Shown: positions 46,905-55,918, counted from the stretch's first letter. The stretch: 64,000 nucleotides of DNA from Azophilus sp965220425 (GCA_965220425.1 OZ244830.1:4774001-4838000); one strand, 5' to 3'. The notes: generated by a model from the sequence alone, not told the origin. Numbers and translations: made by a program.

Positions 46905-47726
46905 ATGACTGCAAGAGACCATATCTACCGGGACCCCCGGAACCAGCTTGTCGATTTCGCTTTCGACCACGCTGTGGCCGCAGTGTTCCCTGACATGATC
47001 CGCCGCAGCGTGCCGGCTTACGAGACCGTGGTGCCGCTGACCGGGCTGCTTGCGGCACGCCACCTGGCCGGAGCGAGGCTGGACGATGCCGCAAGCTCCA
47101 GGGGTTCTCGAACTGCAGGGAGCCCGGACCCGGACGCACGACCGCACCGCAACCCAACGGCAGCCGTACGCGCCCGCGAGGGCCTGGTTTTCGATCTGGG
47201 CTGTTCGCTCGGCGCCACCACGCTGGCCATGCTTCGTCAGCTTGGCGACGGGCCGTGCCGCATCGTCGCGGTGGACAATTCGAAACCCATGCTCGACCGC
47301 GCCGCCGGACTGGTGAACGACGGCCGCGTCGAATTGCGCCTGCAGGACATGCGCGCAACGGATGTCAGCGGTGCGGACGTCATCCTGATGAACTATGCGC
47401 TGCAGTTCCTTCCGCCCCCCGACCGCCAGGGCCTGATGAACCGGTTCCGGGAGCAGATGACACCCGGCGGGTTGCTGCTGGTTTCCGAGAAGATCCGGTT
47501 TACCGGCGCCGGGGATCAGGCGTTCTTCGATGCGGCGCATCTGGCTTTCAAGCGAGCCAACGGCTACAGCGATCTGGAAGTCAGCGGGAAACGCTCCGCC
47601 CTGGAGAACGTCATGATCGTGGACAGCGAAGAGACGCATCTCGAGCGTCTGCGGTCCGCCGGATTCGCACCGGTGCGGACCTGGTTCCGCTGCCTGAACT
47701 GGGCGTCGTTCATGGCGTGGGCATGA
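46905..47726 (+). CDS. cmoA: carboxy-S-adenosyl-L-methionine synthase
   Basis: A 273-residue SAM-binding enzyme that makes carboxy-SAM from SAM and prephenate. The N-terminal FAFDHAVAAVFPDMIRRSVPA and the SAM site VFDLGCSLGATTLAMLRQL are as in CmoA, with EKIRFTGAGDQAFFD, FKRANGYSDLEVSGKRSALE and ENVMIVDSEETHLERL after it. Compared with the usual ~245 residues it has an extra ~35-residue insertion (GARLDDAASSRGSRTAGSPD and the following Pro/Arg-rich part) between helix 2 and the first beta strand. It overlaps cmoB by four bases (ATGA). Confidence 0.92.
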   Translation: MTARDHIYRDPRNQLVDFAFDHAVAAVFPDMIRRSVPAYETVVPLTGLLAARHLAGARLDDAASSRGSRTAGSPDPDARPHRNPTAAVRAREGLVFDLGCSLGATTLAMLRQLGDGPCRIVAVDNSKPMLDRAAGLVNDGRVELRLQDMRATDVSGADVILMNYALQFLPPPDRQGLMNRFREQMTPGGLLLVSEKIRFTGAGDQAFFDAAHLAFKRANGYSDLEVSGKRSALENVMIVDSEETHLERLRSAGFAPVRTWFRCLNWASFMAWA

Positions 47727-48685
47727 TCTGCACCCCGGCCATGACGGCTGCGGGATTCGATTCGCTGTACGCGCAGCTTCCTGACTTTTCGGAACTCGAC
47801 AGCCTGCTGCAAGGCAACCTGCACGCCCACGGGGATTTCGAGAAGTGGCATCGGGCCGTACTGAATCTGCCGCCGGTAGTCGGAGCGACGGTCGGGCTGG
47901 GCGACACCATAACCGTCGACGGTGCGCTGTCGACCACGGACAAGCAGGCACTTCGCAACTCGCTGCAGGTTCTGCACCCCTGGCGCAAGGGGCCCTTTAC
48001 GCTGTTCGGCGTGCCTATCGACAGCGAATGGCGCTGCGACTTCAAGTGGCAACGCATCGCGCCCCACATCGAGCTTGACGGACTGCGCATTCTCGATGTC
48101 GGCTGCGGCAACGGTTACTACGGCTGGCGCATGCTCCGCGCCGGCGCCGATCTCGTCGTCGGCATCGATCCCACGGTTCTGTACGGCATGCAGCACCGGG
48201 CCATCAGCCATTGCATCGGTGATGACCGGAACCAGGTACTGCCGCTGGCGTTGGCGGCGCTGCCGGAAGCGTATTCCGCGCAGCGCTTCGACGCGGTATT
48301 CAGCATGGGCGTCATCTATCACCGCCGCGACCCTCTGGATCATCTGCTGCGTCTTGCGCGGTGCCTGGTCCCCGGCGGTATCGCGGTCATCGAAAGCCTC
48401 GTCGTCACCGGCTCCGAAACACTGGTTCCCGATGGCCACTATGCGCGCATGCGCAATGTCTGGCACGTTCCCGCACAACGCCGGTTGGCCGATTGGATGG
48501 CCGCATGCGGATTTCAGGACATTCGCATCGTAGACAGCACCGTCACCACCACTGCCGAACAGCGCTCGACGGAGTGGATGCGTTTCGACTCGCTCGCCGC
48601 CGCGCTGGATCCGGCGGACAGCACCCGGACGGTCGAGGGCCACCCCGCGCCGCGGCGCTGCGTACTGATCGCACGCAAGCCCTGA
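47723..48685 (+). CDS. cmoB: tRNA U34 carboxymethyltransferase
   Basis: A 320-residue methyltransferase that transfers a carboxymethyl group from carboxy-SAM to 5-hydroxyuridine at tRNA position 34, allowing decoding of NNA/NNG/NNU codons. RKGPFTLFGVPIDSEWRCDFKW, LRILDVGCGNGYYGWRML (SAM site, about residue 118) and VFSMGVIYHRRDPLDHL match CmoB. It follows cmoA directly. CmoA/B are chiefly found in Gammaproteobacteria. Confidence 0.94.
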   Translation: MICTPAMTAAGFDSLYAQLPDFSELDSLLQGNLHAHGDFEKWHRAVLNLPPVVGATVGLGDTITVDGALSTTDKQALRNSLQVLHPWRKGPFTLFGVPIDSEWRCDFKWQRIAPHIELDGLRILDVGCGNGYYGWRMLRAGADLVVGIDPTVLYGMQHRAISHCIGDDRNQVLPLALAALPEAYSAQRFDAVFSMGVIYHRRDPLDHLLRLARCLVPGGIAVIESLVVTGSETLVPDGHYARMRNVWHVPAQRRLADWMAACGFQDIRIVDSTVTTTAEQRSTEWMRFDSLAAALDPADSTRTVEGHPAPRRCVLIARKP

Positions 48686-49016
48686 CAACCGGAGCGTCGA
48701 GCCAGACCACGGGCTTGCATCGAACGAACTACGCGAAAATTCGGTTAGCCGGTTTCCGAATGGGCGCCTTGCACCAAGCGGGCATGCGGCGCGGTCGGCC
48801 GGTCTCACATCGCGGTAAGGCCCCCGTCAACGATGAACTCGCAGCCTGTGCTGCAGGAGCTTTCGTCGCTTGCGAGAAAGAGCGCCAGACGCGCCACCTC
48901 GCCGGTCTGAGCAAACCAGGGTGGCCCGCCACCCCGCCGCCGTGCAAGGAACCGGGAGCACCAGACTACCGGATACTCGTCAATGATTTCTCCAGCGCTC
49001 ACCGCGGGGCCCGGTC
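48686..49016. other. intergenic region holding an SDR remnant
   Basis: Between cmoB and the cupin gene; the only coding-like piece is the short-chain dehydrogenase C-terminus at 48805-48915. No promoter or terminator is evident. Confidence 0.5.
48805..48915 (-). pseudogene. short-chain dehydrogenase C-terminal fragment
   Basis: Minus-strand translation GEVARLALFLASDESSCSTG and CEFIVDGGLTAM then stop is the diagnostic last ~36 residues of a classical SDR oxidoreductase. Everything upstream, including the Rossmann and catalytic motifs, is missing or out of frame, and the cupin gene overlaps the place where it should be. This is a deletion remnant. Confidence 0.75.
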
Positions 49017-49391
49017 TCAGGGGCCTGCCAGCGTCACGCCGTCGTCTACGGGGATGAACAGGCACTGCCGCGGTTCGCCGTCAACCGCCCTGCTGGCGTG
49101 GCCCTCCCCCTCCAGGTCTTCGGCGAGGACGATGGAACCGGGGCCGCAGCGCCGTACGGCGCCATCGCCCACGGTGATGTCGACAGAGCCCGTCAGGTTT
49201 ACGACGAACTGCCGGCGTGGCGCATTGTGAAAGTCGAAGTCGTAGTCGCCGTCGACCTCGCGGAACCGTACGCCCGGGCCGCGGAACAACTCCGAGATGC
49301 GCCCCATGGCGCCCGTGTCCGCCAGCGCCAGCTCGACGTCCTCGAAGTGCGAGCGTCCATCGTCTCCCGTGTAGATTCGCAACACCTGCAT
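49017..49391 (-). CDS. cupin domain protein
   Basis: A 124-residue single-domain cupin. FHNAPRRQFVVNLTGSVDIT and CGPGSIVLAEDLEGEGHASR are the two cupin motifs (metal-ligand region and following Gly-Pro turn). The start follows AGAGAGGATGAGCC. The enzyme or sugar-binding role is not defined. The stop is at the edge of the SDR remnant. Confidence 0.8.
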   Translation of the reverse strand: MQVLRIYTGDDGRSHFEDVELALADTGAMGRISELFRGPGVRFREVDGDYDFDFHNAPRRQFVVNLTGSVDITVGDGAVRRCGPGSIVLAEDLEGEGHASRAVDGEPRQCLFIPVDDGVTLAGP

Positions 49392-49501
49392 GGCTCATCC
49401 TCTCTGCGCCGCCCCGGACGCCAGTGTACCGAGGCGAAAACGCGCGGTGCAATATGCGGGCTGGACTTGGGCGGCTTGCAGCAATTAACCTGCATGACCG
49501 C

Positions 49502-49873
49502 ATGTTTGGCCTGTTTCCGTTCACTTTCCGTTTCCGCGGCAGAATCCGGCGGCTGTTCGACATGTACCGTTGTTTCCTGGCACATCCCGGAACAGGGCTG
49601 CACCCCACGCAGATCTCGCGTCATACCGGTATCGGCTTCGCCCAGGTCGTGCAGATGCTGAACCGGACACCGGAACTGTTCGTGCGGCTGCCCAAGCGGG
49701 AGGGACTGACCCGCTATCGCCTGACCAGCGCCATGTCCGCCCGGCAACCAGAGGAGGTGGAACGGTTCCTCACCGGGCAGGCGCGCCGGGAGAGCCTGAT
49801 TCTGTATGCCGTGGGCATCATGGTCATGTGCGCGCTGTCGATCGTCGTCATCCTGGTGGGTCCTGCGTTGTGA
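49502..49873 (+). CDS. small winged-helix-like protein with C-terminal membrane helix
   Basis: A 123-residue protein of unknown function. The middle, GLHPTQISRHTGIGFAQVVQ with MLNRTPELFVRLPKREGLTR, looks like a helix-turn-helix/wing unit. The end ILYAVGIMVMCALSIVVILV is one transmembrane helix. The N-terminus is Arg/Phe-rich. This would tether a small DNA- or protein-binding domain to the inner membrane. I do not recognise a named family. It lies between a cupin gene and a divergent luciferase-like gene. Confidence 0.55.
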   Translation: MFGLFPFTFRFRGRIRRLFDMYRCFLAHPGTGLHPTQISRHTGIGFAQVVQMLNRTPELFVRLPKREGLTRYRLTSAMSARQPEEVERFLTGQARRESLILYAVGIMVMCALSIVVILVGPAL

Positions 49874-49947
49874 GCGGCCGGCTCGTCGATATCGCCGTAC
49901 TGCGGCTCAACCTGTCGCGAGGCGCCCTCGACCTGGGCAAGGGCACG

Positions 49948-50940
49948 CTATAGCCCCGCGCCCACCTCCGCGGCAATTTCAAAGGAGCGCAGGCGCGCAT
50001 CGTGATCGTAGATGTGGGCGGACACGATGACCTCGTCGACCCCGGTGCGCTCGATAAAGGCTTTCATTTCCTCTCGTACCGTCTCAGGCGCGCCCACCGC
50101 CGAGCAGGCCGTGATCCGGCCGAGCAGATGGCGTTCCGCGGGACCGAGATTCGCCTCGAGATCCGCTACCGGCGGCGGTAAGGGCCCGGGGTTGCCGGTG
50201 CGCAACTTCAGGAAGGATTGTTGCGACGAGGTGCGCAGAAAACGGGCCTCCTCGTCCGTGCCGGCGGCAAAGACATTGAAACCCGCCATCGAGTAGGGTT
50301 CCGCGAGTTGGGCGGATGGTACGAAGTGTTCGCGATAGGTGGCCAACGCCTGGTCCAGCGCGGCGGGCGCAAAGTGCGAGGCGAATGCATACGGCAAGCC
50401 GAGGAGCGCCGCAAGTTGAGCGCCGTACAGACTCGACCCCAGGATCCACAGCGGCACGCTCAAGCCTGCGCCCGGCACCGCTTGAACGTGCCGATCGGGT
50501 TCCGGCTCGGCAAAATAGTCCCTCAGTTCCATCACGTCCCGGGGAAAATCGTCGATATTGCCGGTGAGCGTTCGCCGCAAGGCGTGGGCCGTCACCTGAT
50601 CGGTGCCCGGCGCGCGGCCGATGCCAAGGTCGATGCGTCCAGGGTACAGCGACTCCAGGGTGCCGAACTGCTCGGCGATCACCAACGGCGCGTGGTTGGG
50701 CAACATCACGCCTCCCGCGCCCACCCGGATTGCCGACGTCGCCCCCGCGATATGACCGATGACCACGGCCGTCGCGGCGCTGGCGATACCGCGCATATTG
50801 TGATGCTCGGCGACCCAGTAGCGAACATAACCCCATTGCTCCGCATGCCGCGCGAGATCGACCGAATTCCTGAATGCGCGCGCGGCATCGCCCCCTTCGA
50901 CAATGGGCGCGAGGTCGAGGACGGCAAGCTTCACCGCCAT
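49948..50940 (-). CDS. LLM-class flavin-dependent oxidoreductase
   Basis: A 330-residue TIM-barrel monooxygenase-like protein. The N-terminal LAVLDLAPIVEGGDAARAFR and YVRYWVAEHHNMRGIASAAT, then VGAGGVMLPNHAPLVIAEQF and LYPGRIDLGIGRAPGTDQ, are hallmarks of the bacterial luciferase-like MsnO8 group. It oxidises a substrate using reduced flavin, which a flavin reductase must supply. The flavin reductase at 36.5 kb is not adjacent. Confidence 0.9.
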   Translation of the reverse strand: MAVKLAVLDLAPIVEGGDAARAFRNSVDLARHAEQWGYVRYWVAEHHNMRGIASAATAVVIGHIAGATSAIRVGAGGVMLPNHAPLVIAEQFGTLESLYPGRIDLGIGRAPGTDQVTAHALRRTLTGNIDDFPRDVMELRDYFAEPEPDRHVQAVPGAGLSVPLWILGSSLYGAQLAALLGLPYAFASHFAPAALDQALATYREHFVPSAQLAEPYSMAGFNVFAAGTDEEARFLRTSSQQSFLKLRTGNPGPLPPPVADLEANLGPAERHLLGRITACSAVGAPETVREEMKAFIERTGVDEVIVSAHIYDHDARLRSFEIAAEVGAGL

Positions 50941-51150
50941 GCAATGGCGTCTCCCGTGCCGGGAACAGAGCGCGAACCCTACGCTATCGGGCCCCCGCCG
51001 CGCCAGCGGTCAGGCGAAGCGTCTGCTGCCCGCAAGGGCAAACCCGGATAGCGATCGGAACGCGTGCCGGTAATCGCCCGTTTTCACGTTGACCGCCAGG
51101 CAAAGCGGTATACTCCGCGCCCCTGCCCGGACGGCCACGCGTATCGCACC

Positions 51151-52338
51151 ATGCTGAGAAAAATTCTCACGCCCATCGCCGTGCTGATCGTTGCGATCGG
51201 CATCGGATCCGTGCTGGTGCTCAATCGGCCGGAGGCCAAACAGCAGCCCCGCCGGCCGCCGGTGCTGGTGGTGGACACCCTGACGGCGACCCGCGTTCCC
51301 ACGACCTTTACGGTAACCACGCAAGGCGAAGTCGCGCCCCGCACCGAAACCACGCTGATCTCCGAGGTGAGCGGCCAGATCGTCGCGGTGGCGCCCTCCT
51401 TCGTCAGCGGCGGCTTCTTCAAGGAGGGCGAACTGCTGGTGCGGATCGATCCTCGAATCTACGATGCCCGGCTGAAACGGGCGCAGGCCAATGTCGCCGC
51501 GGCGAAAACCCAGGTTGCGACGGAAAACGCCCTGGCCGGTTACGCGCTGGAAGACTGGCATCGCCTGAACGAACTGCGCGACGACGAGGACTGGCGGCGG
51601 CAGCATCAAGGCCACGGCCACAACAAGGGCTCTCCGTCCGAACTGGCGCTGCGCAAACCACAACTCGCCGCCGCCATGGCGCAACTGGAGTCCGCGGAGG
51701 CGGAACTGGTCGAAGCCCGGGGCGACCTGGAGCGTACCTCCATCCGCGCACCCTACAGCGGCATGATTCGGGAAAAACTGTCTGACATCGGGCAGTACGT
51801 CCGAACCGGCGACCCCGTGGCGAAATCCTTCGCCGTGGACTACGCGGAAGTGCGCCTGCCGCTCACCCAGGCGGACCTTCAATTTCTCGACCTGCCCAGG
51901 GGCGCCGGGGCGACCCCGGTTCCCGTGACCCTGACCGCCAACATTGCCGGCTTCGATCGGCACTGGACAGGCCAGGTCACCCGCACCGAGGGCGTATTCG
52001 ACAACCGCACCCGGGTGCTGCACGCCGTGGCCCAGGTCCAGGATCCGTACGGCACCGGGAACGCGCAGGGGGAGCCCCTGCGCATCGGCACTTTCGTGAA
52101 CGCCGAGATCCAGGGCAAGCACGCGGGCGCTCTCTTCGCGGTGCCCCGCCATGCCCTGTACAAGGGAACGACCGTCTGGCTGGTCGACGAGGACAACCGC
52201 TTGCGGGCCGCGGAAATCGGCATCGTGCGGGCCGATACGGATCTTGTTTACGTCGACCGGGGGCTCAAGGAAGGCGACCGCATCTGCATCACGCCGATGG
52301 AGCAGCCGCTGCCCGGCCTGCCGGTGCGCACCTCGTGA
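51151..52338 (+). CDS. RND efflux periplasmic adaptor (membrane fusion protein)
   Basis: About 395 residues. A membrane anchor (KILTPIAVLIVAIGIGSVL) precedes the lipoyl half-motif ISEVSGQIVAVAPSFVSGG and the second half TSIRAPYSGMIREKLSDIG. The helical hairpin between (about residues 115-195) includes a His-rich patch, RRQHQGHGHNKG. The C-terminus has the beta-barrel AVPRHALYKGTTVWLVDED. It joins the inner-membrane pump encoded just downstream to an outer-membrane channel. Its ATG follows CGCACC; ribosome-binding site is weak. Confidence 0.9.
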   Translation: MLRKILTPIAVLIVAIGIGSVLVLNRPEAKQQPRRPPVLVVDTLTATRVPTTFTVTTQGEVAPRTETTLISEVSGQIVAVAPSFVSGGFFKEGELLVRIDPRIYDARLKRAQANVAAAKTQVATENALAGYALEDWHRLNELRDDEDWRRQHQGHGHNKGSPSELALRKPQLAAAMAQLESAEAELVEARGDLERTSIRAPYSGMIREKLSDIGQYVRTGDPVAKSFAVDYAEVRLPLTQADLQFLDLPRGAGATPVPVTLTANIAGFDRHWTGQVTRTEGVFDNRTRVLHAVAQVQDPYGTGNAQGEPLRIGTFVNAEIQGKHAGALFAVPRHALYKGTTVWLVDEDNRLRAAEIGIVRADTDLVYVDRGLKEGDRICITPMEQPLPGLPVRTS

Positions 52339-52349
52339 GGCGGAGTCCC

Positions 52350-52503
52350 TTAACCCGCATCGCTCACCAACTTCCTGCCGCTGACGCCGAGGCATCGCGT
52401 AAGCGCGGCCGTGCGGTCTGTATGCTAGCCCGCGGTCCGCGCGGCCACGCAGGACGGCGCCTCGACGCCCTCGCGACGCAAGTCGGTGAGCGATGCGGGT
52501 TAA
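52350..52503. repeat. family-3 repeat, complete copy in the RND operon
   Basis: A 154-bp element bounded by TTAA on both sides, with CCCGCATCGCTCACCAACTT at the left and its complement AAGTCGGTGAGCGATGCGGG at the right. The end motif is related to family 2 (CCCGCATATCTCACCAAG) but the middle is different (GACGCCGAGGCATCGCG, GGCGCCTCGACGCCCTCGCG). It occupies nearly the whole gap between the adaptor and pump genes and ends three bases before the pump's ATG. Confidence 0.88.
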
Positions 52504-52506
52504 ACC

Positions 52507-55500
52507 ATGGCTGCTGAACCGGGCCGCGGCGGCATCATCGGCTGGTTCGCCCACAACCACGTGGCGGCCAACCTCCTGATGTTCTTCATCATTGGGATGG
52601 GCCTCTACGGGGCCTTCAACATCACCGTGGAGACGTTCCCGAAATTCGAGTTCGACACCGTCGAGGTGCGGGTGCCCTACCGGGGCGCGGCGCCGGCGGA
52701 GGTGGAAGAAGGGGTGGTCGTCAAGATCGAAGAGGCCATCCAGGATGTCGAGGGCATCAAGCAGGTCTTCGGCTATGCGCTGGAGGGCACCGGGCGGGTC
52801 AGCATCGAGGTGCGTGACGGGTCTGACCCCGCCGCCGTGCTCGATGAGGTGAAGCTGGCGATAGACAGCATATCGACCTTTCCCGTGGAAACGGAGCGTC
52901 CCATCATCAGCAAGTCCCGCTTTCGCCGCCAAGCGATCACCGTTCAGGTCTCCGGCGACATGGATGAGCGGGACATGAAAAATCTCGCTGAACGCGTCCG
53001 CGACGAGATACTGGCTCTGGACGAGGTGAGCTACGCAGAGATCCGCGGCGCCCGGCCTTTCGAGATCTCGGTGCAGATACCGGAAATCACGCTGCGTCAG
53101 TACGGCCTCACCCTCGACCGGGTTGCCCTGGCCATCCGCGCCTGGTCGGTGGACCTGCCCGGCGGCAGCATTCGCTCCGATGGCGGCGACATCCGCCTGC
53201 GCACCAAGGGCCAGGCCTACACGGGGGAGGAGTTCGAGCAGATCGTGCTGATCTCCCGGGAAGACGGTACCCGGGTCAGGCTGGGCGACATCGCCACGAT
53301 CGAGGACGGCTTCGCCGAGACCGAATCCTACGCCTTCTTCAACGGCAAACGCAGTTTCGGCGTCGCCGTGATGAGCACCGAGGACGAAAACGAGCTCGAC
53401 GTCACCGCCGCTGTCCGCGCCTACGTCGAGGAGGCCAGCGCCGCCATGCCACCGGAAGTGACGCTGGAAGCCTGGGGCGATATCAGCCAGCACCTGGACA
53501 GCCGCATGAACATGATGTTCAAGAACATGTTCATCGGCGCCATTCTGGTCTTCGCCATCCTCGGGCTGTTCCTGCACCTGAAGTTCGCCTTCTGGGTGAT
53601 CATCGGCCTTCCGGTCGCCTTCCTCGGCGCCCTGATGATGCTGCCCCAGCCGGGAATCGACATCAGCATCAACGTGATCAGCGTATTCGGCTTCATCCTG
53701 GTGCTCGGCATCGTGGTTGACGACGCCATTGTGGTGGCGGAATCCGTCTATGCGGAGACGGAGAATCTGGGTTATTCCACGAACAACATCGTTGCCGGGG
53801 CGCGTCGGGTCGCCGTGCCCGCCACCTTCGGCGTGCTGACCACCATCATGGCGTTCCTGCCCATGCTGTTCACCACCGGGCCCCTGGCGTCGATGACCGG
53901 GTCGGTCGGATGGGTGGTCGTCCTGTGCCTGGCGTTCTCCCTGGTCGAGTCCAAGCTCATCCTGCCCTCCCACCTGGCCATCATGCGCTCCTCCCATGCC
54001 TCCGGCAGCGGCAAGGGGCCCGCCGAGGTGGTCGACCGCTGGCTCAAGGAATTCATCGATCGCCGTTACAAACCGATGCTCGACCTGGCGATCCGGCACC
54101 GCTACACGACGCTTGCGGTGTTTCTGGGCTTGCTGATCCTGACCGTCAGCACTGTGGTTGGCGGCAAGGTGCGGTACGTCTTTTTCCCGGAGGTCGAGCA
54201 GGACATGCTGGCGGCCAACCTCGAACTCTATGACGGAGCCCCTGAATCCCTGGTTGCCAGTGTGGTCGAACGCATGAACGGCGCGCTGCGCCGCGTCAAT
54301 GACGAACTCAAGGCCGAGACGGGAACGGACGAGGACATCGTCAAGAACGTGTTCGCCTACATTCGCGACGGACGCTTCGGATTCTTCTTCGTGGAACTGG
54401 CGGGCAGCGAGGAACGCGAGGTGACGCCACAGGAGGTGGAGCAACGCTGGCGCAGTGAAGTCGGGGAGATCGCCGGCGCCAAGGAACTGCGCTTCGTCTC
54501 CACCATGCACATGGGCGGCGGCCCGCCCATCGCCTTCAATCTGGCGGGACGCAACTACCGGCAACTGGAACAGGCCGCGGCGGATCTGGAACAGCATCTG
54601 GCCGGCTTCGACGGCGTATTCGAGATCCAGGTGTCCGCCAACGCCGGGCCGGAAGAGGTACGCCTCGCCATCAAGCCGGAAGCCGAGGCCTCGGGCATCA
54701 CGCTGCAGGACCTGGGACGCCAGGTACGCACGGCGTTCTACGGCGCCGAGGCGCAGCGCATCCAGCGCGGCGACCAGGAAGTGCGCGTCATGGTGCGCTA
54801 TCCACGGTCGGAGCGGCAATCTCTGGGCAACCTGGAGAACATGTGGGTACGCACGCCGGACGGCCGAGAATTGCCCTTCGCCGCGGTTGCGGACTACGGC
54901 CTGGAACGGGGTTACGATTCCATTCAGCGCGTCGACGGCCGGCGTACCATCCGCCTGACGGCGCGCACCGACCTGCACGTTGTCGAACCCGCCCAGATCG
55001 TGCGCGAGGTCAACGACGACTACATGCCTCAGTTGCGCGCCCGGTATCCCGGCATCGACACCGATATTGCCGGGAGCGCTTACGAGGAACAGGTCGGCCT
55101 TACGCAGGTTCTGATCGGTTTCGGCATCGCGCTCTTCGGGATCTATGCCCTGATGGCGATTCCGCTGAAGTCCTACATGCAGCCGCTCATCATCATGGGC
55201 GTGATTCCGTTCGGGATCGTGGGGGCCGTATTCGGCCACCTGCTGCTCGGGCTCGCGGTCAGCGCCGTATCGATGATGGGTATCATCGCCTTGTCCGGCG
55301 TGGTCGTGAACGACAGCCTTATCATGGTCGATTTCGTGAACAAGGCGGTGGCCGAGGGTTCAAACCCGGTGGATGCGGCCATCCAGTCAGGCGCCAGGCG
55401 CTTTCGCGCCATCATGCTCACCTCGCTGACCACCTTCTTCGGATTGATACCGATGGTGCTGGAAACCAGCATGCAGGCGCAGATCGTGATACCGATGGCT

Positions 55501-55632
55501 GTCTCCGTGGCCTTCGGCATCCTGTTCGCGACACTGATTACACTGGTGCTGGTGCCGTCGCTCTATGTCATCGCCCGGGACGTCAGGCGACTGTTCCTGC
55601 CGCGCGCCTCCGAAGCCTCGGCCGCCGGATAA
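52507..55632 (+). CDS. RND family efflux transporter, AcrB-like permease
   Basis: A 1041-residue inner-membrane pump with twelve predicted helices and two large periplasmic loops. The N-terminal helix IGWFAHNHVAANLLMFFIIG, TVEVRVPYRGAAPAEVEEGV, LGIVVDDAIVVAESVYAE (helix 4 with the proton-relay Asp residues), RRVAVPATFGVLTTIMAFLP and GVVVNDSLIMVDFVNKAVAEG in helix 10 are typical of the acriflavin/HAE-1-like family. It exports hydrophobic or amphiphilic compounds by proton antiport. No recognisable strong ribosome-binding site precedes the ATG because the family-3 repeat lies there. Confidence 0.94.
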   Translation: MAAEPGRGGIIGWFAHNHVAANLLMFFIIGMGLYGAFNITVETFPKFEFDTVEVRVPYRGAAPAEVEEGVVVKIEEAIQDVEGIKQVFGYALEGTGRVSIEVRDGSDPAAVLDEVKLAIDSISTFPVETERPIISKSRFRRQAITVQVSGDMDERDMKNLAERVRDEILALDEVSYAEIRGARPFEISVQIPEITLRQYGLTLDRVALAIRAWSVDLPGGSIRSDGGDIRLRTKGQAYTGEEFEQIVLISREDGTRVRLGDIATIEDGFAETESYAFFNGKRSFGVAVMSTEDENELDVTAAVRAYVEEASAAMPPEVTLEAWGDISQHLDSRMNMMFKNMFIGAILVFAILGLFLHLKFAFWVIIGLPVAFLGALMMLPQPGIDISINVISVFGFILVLGIVVDDAIVVAESVYAETENLGYSTNNIVAGARRVAVPATFGVLTTIMAFLPMLFTTGPLASMTGSVGWVVVLCLAFSLVESKLILPSHLAIMRSSHASGSGKGPAEVVDRWLKEFIDRRYKPMLDLAIRHRYTTLAVFLGLLILTVSTVVGGKVRYVFFPEVEQDMLAANLELYDGAPESLVASVVERMNGALRRVNDELKAETGTDEDIVKNVFAYIRDGRFGFFFVELAGSEEREVTPQEVEQRWRSEVGEIAGAKELRFVSTMHMGGGPPIAFNLAGRNYRQLEQAAADLEQHLAGFDGVFEIQVSANAGPEEVRLAIKPEAEASGITLQDLGRQVRTAFYGAEAQRIQRGDQEVRVMVRYPRSERQSLGNLENMWVRTPDGRELPFAAVADYGLERGYDSIQRVDGRRTIRLTARTDLHVVEPAQIVREVNDDYMPQLRARYPGIDTDIAGSAYEEQVGLTQVLIGFGIALFGIYALMAIPLKSYMQPLIIMGVIPFGIVGAVFGHLLLGLAVSAVSMMGIIALSGVVVNDSLIMVDFVNKAVAEGSNPVDAAIQSGARRFRAIMLTSLTTFFGLIPMVLETSMQAQIVIPMAVSVAFGILFATLITLVLVPSLYVIARDVRRLFLPRASEASAAG

Positions 55633-55636
55633 GTCC

Positions 55637-55918
55637 TCAAACGGCCGGCCCCCAGCCCCCATCGTGGATCGGCTCGCCGTTGACGGTGACCAGCAATCGT
55701 CCCTCGCTCCGCCAGTAACGCACCTCGACGAAATGGTGCTCTTCCCACTGCAGCTCGACGTTGGTCCAGAGATAATCCGGCTCACGGCCCGACGGCAGGC
55801 GCCGTTTGCGCACGACTCCGTCGAGACATAACTCGAGAGCCCCCTCGTCGAGCAGGCGAAGCTCGAAACGCTTGCCCCTGTAGTCGAACCGGTGAACGCC
55901 GCTCACCCTGCCCGCCAC
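55637..55918 (-). CDS. hypothetical protein, 93 residues
   Basis: A small beta-rich protein: HRFDYRGKRFELRLLDEGAL, YLWTNVELQWEEHHFVEVRY and EGRLLVTVNGEPIHDGGW suggest a compact sheet. I do not recognise the family. It starts with GTG and converges closely with the RND gene (4 bases between stops). The reading frame is bounded and the amino-acid composition is like real proteins, so it is probably expressed. Confidence 0.55.
   Translation of the reverse strand: MAGRVSGVHRFDYRGKRFELRLLDEGALELCLDGVVRKRRLPSGREPDYLWTNVELQWEEHHFVEVRYWRSEGRLLVTVNGEPIHDGGWGPAV

Noticed and set aside
51010..55239. 1409-residue open frame on the minus strand opposite the RND pump
   Set aside because: It is a GC-rich antisense shadow: the amino-acid pattern is His/Arg/Gly/Asp-rich without family motifs, whereas the plus-strand frame has clear RND motifs.
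55355..55375. tRNA-like T-loop sequence GGTTCAAACCCGG
   Set aside because: It lies inside the RND pump coding frame with conserved protein motifs on both sides; no acceptor or anticodon stem can be drawn.
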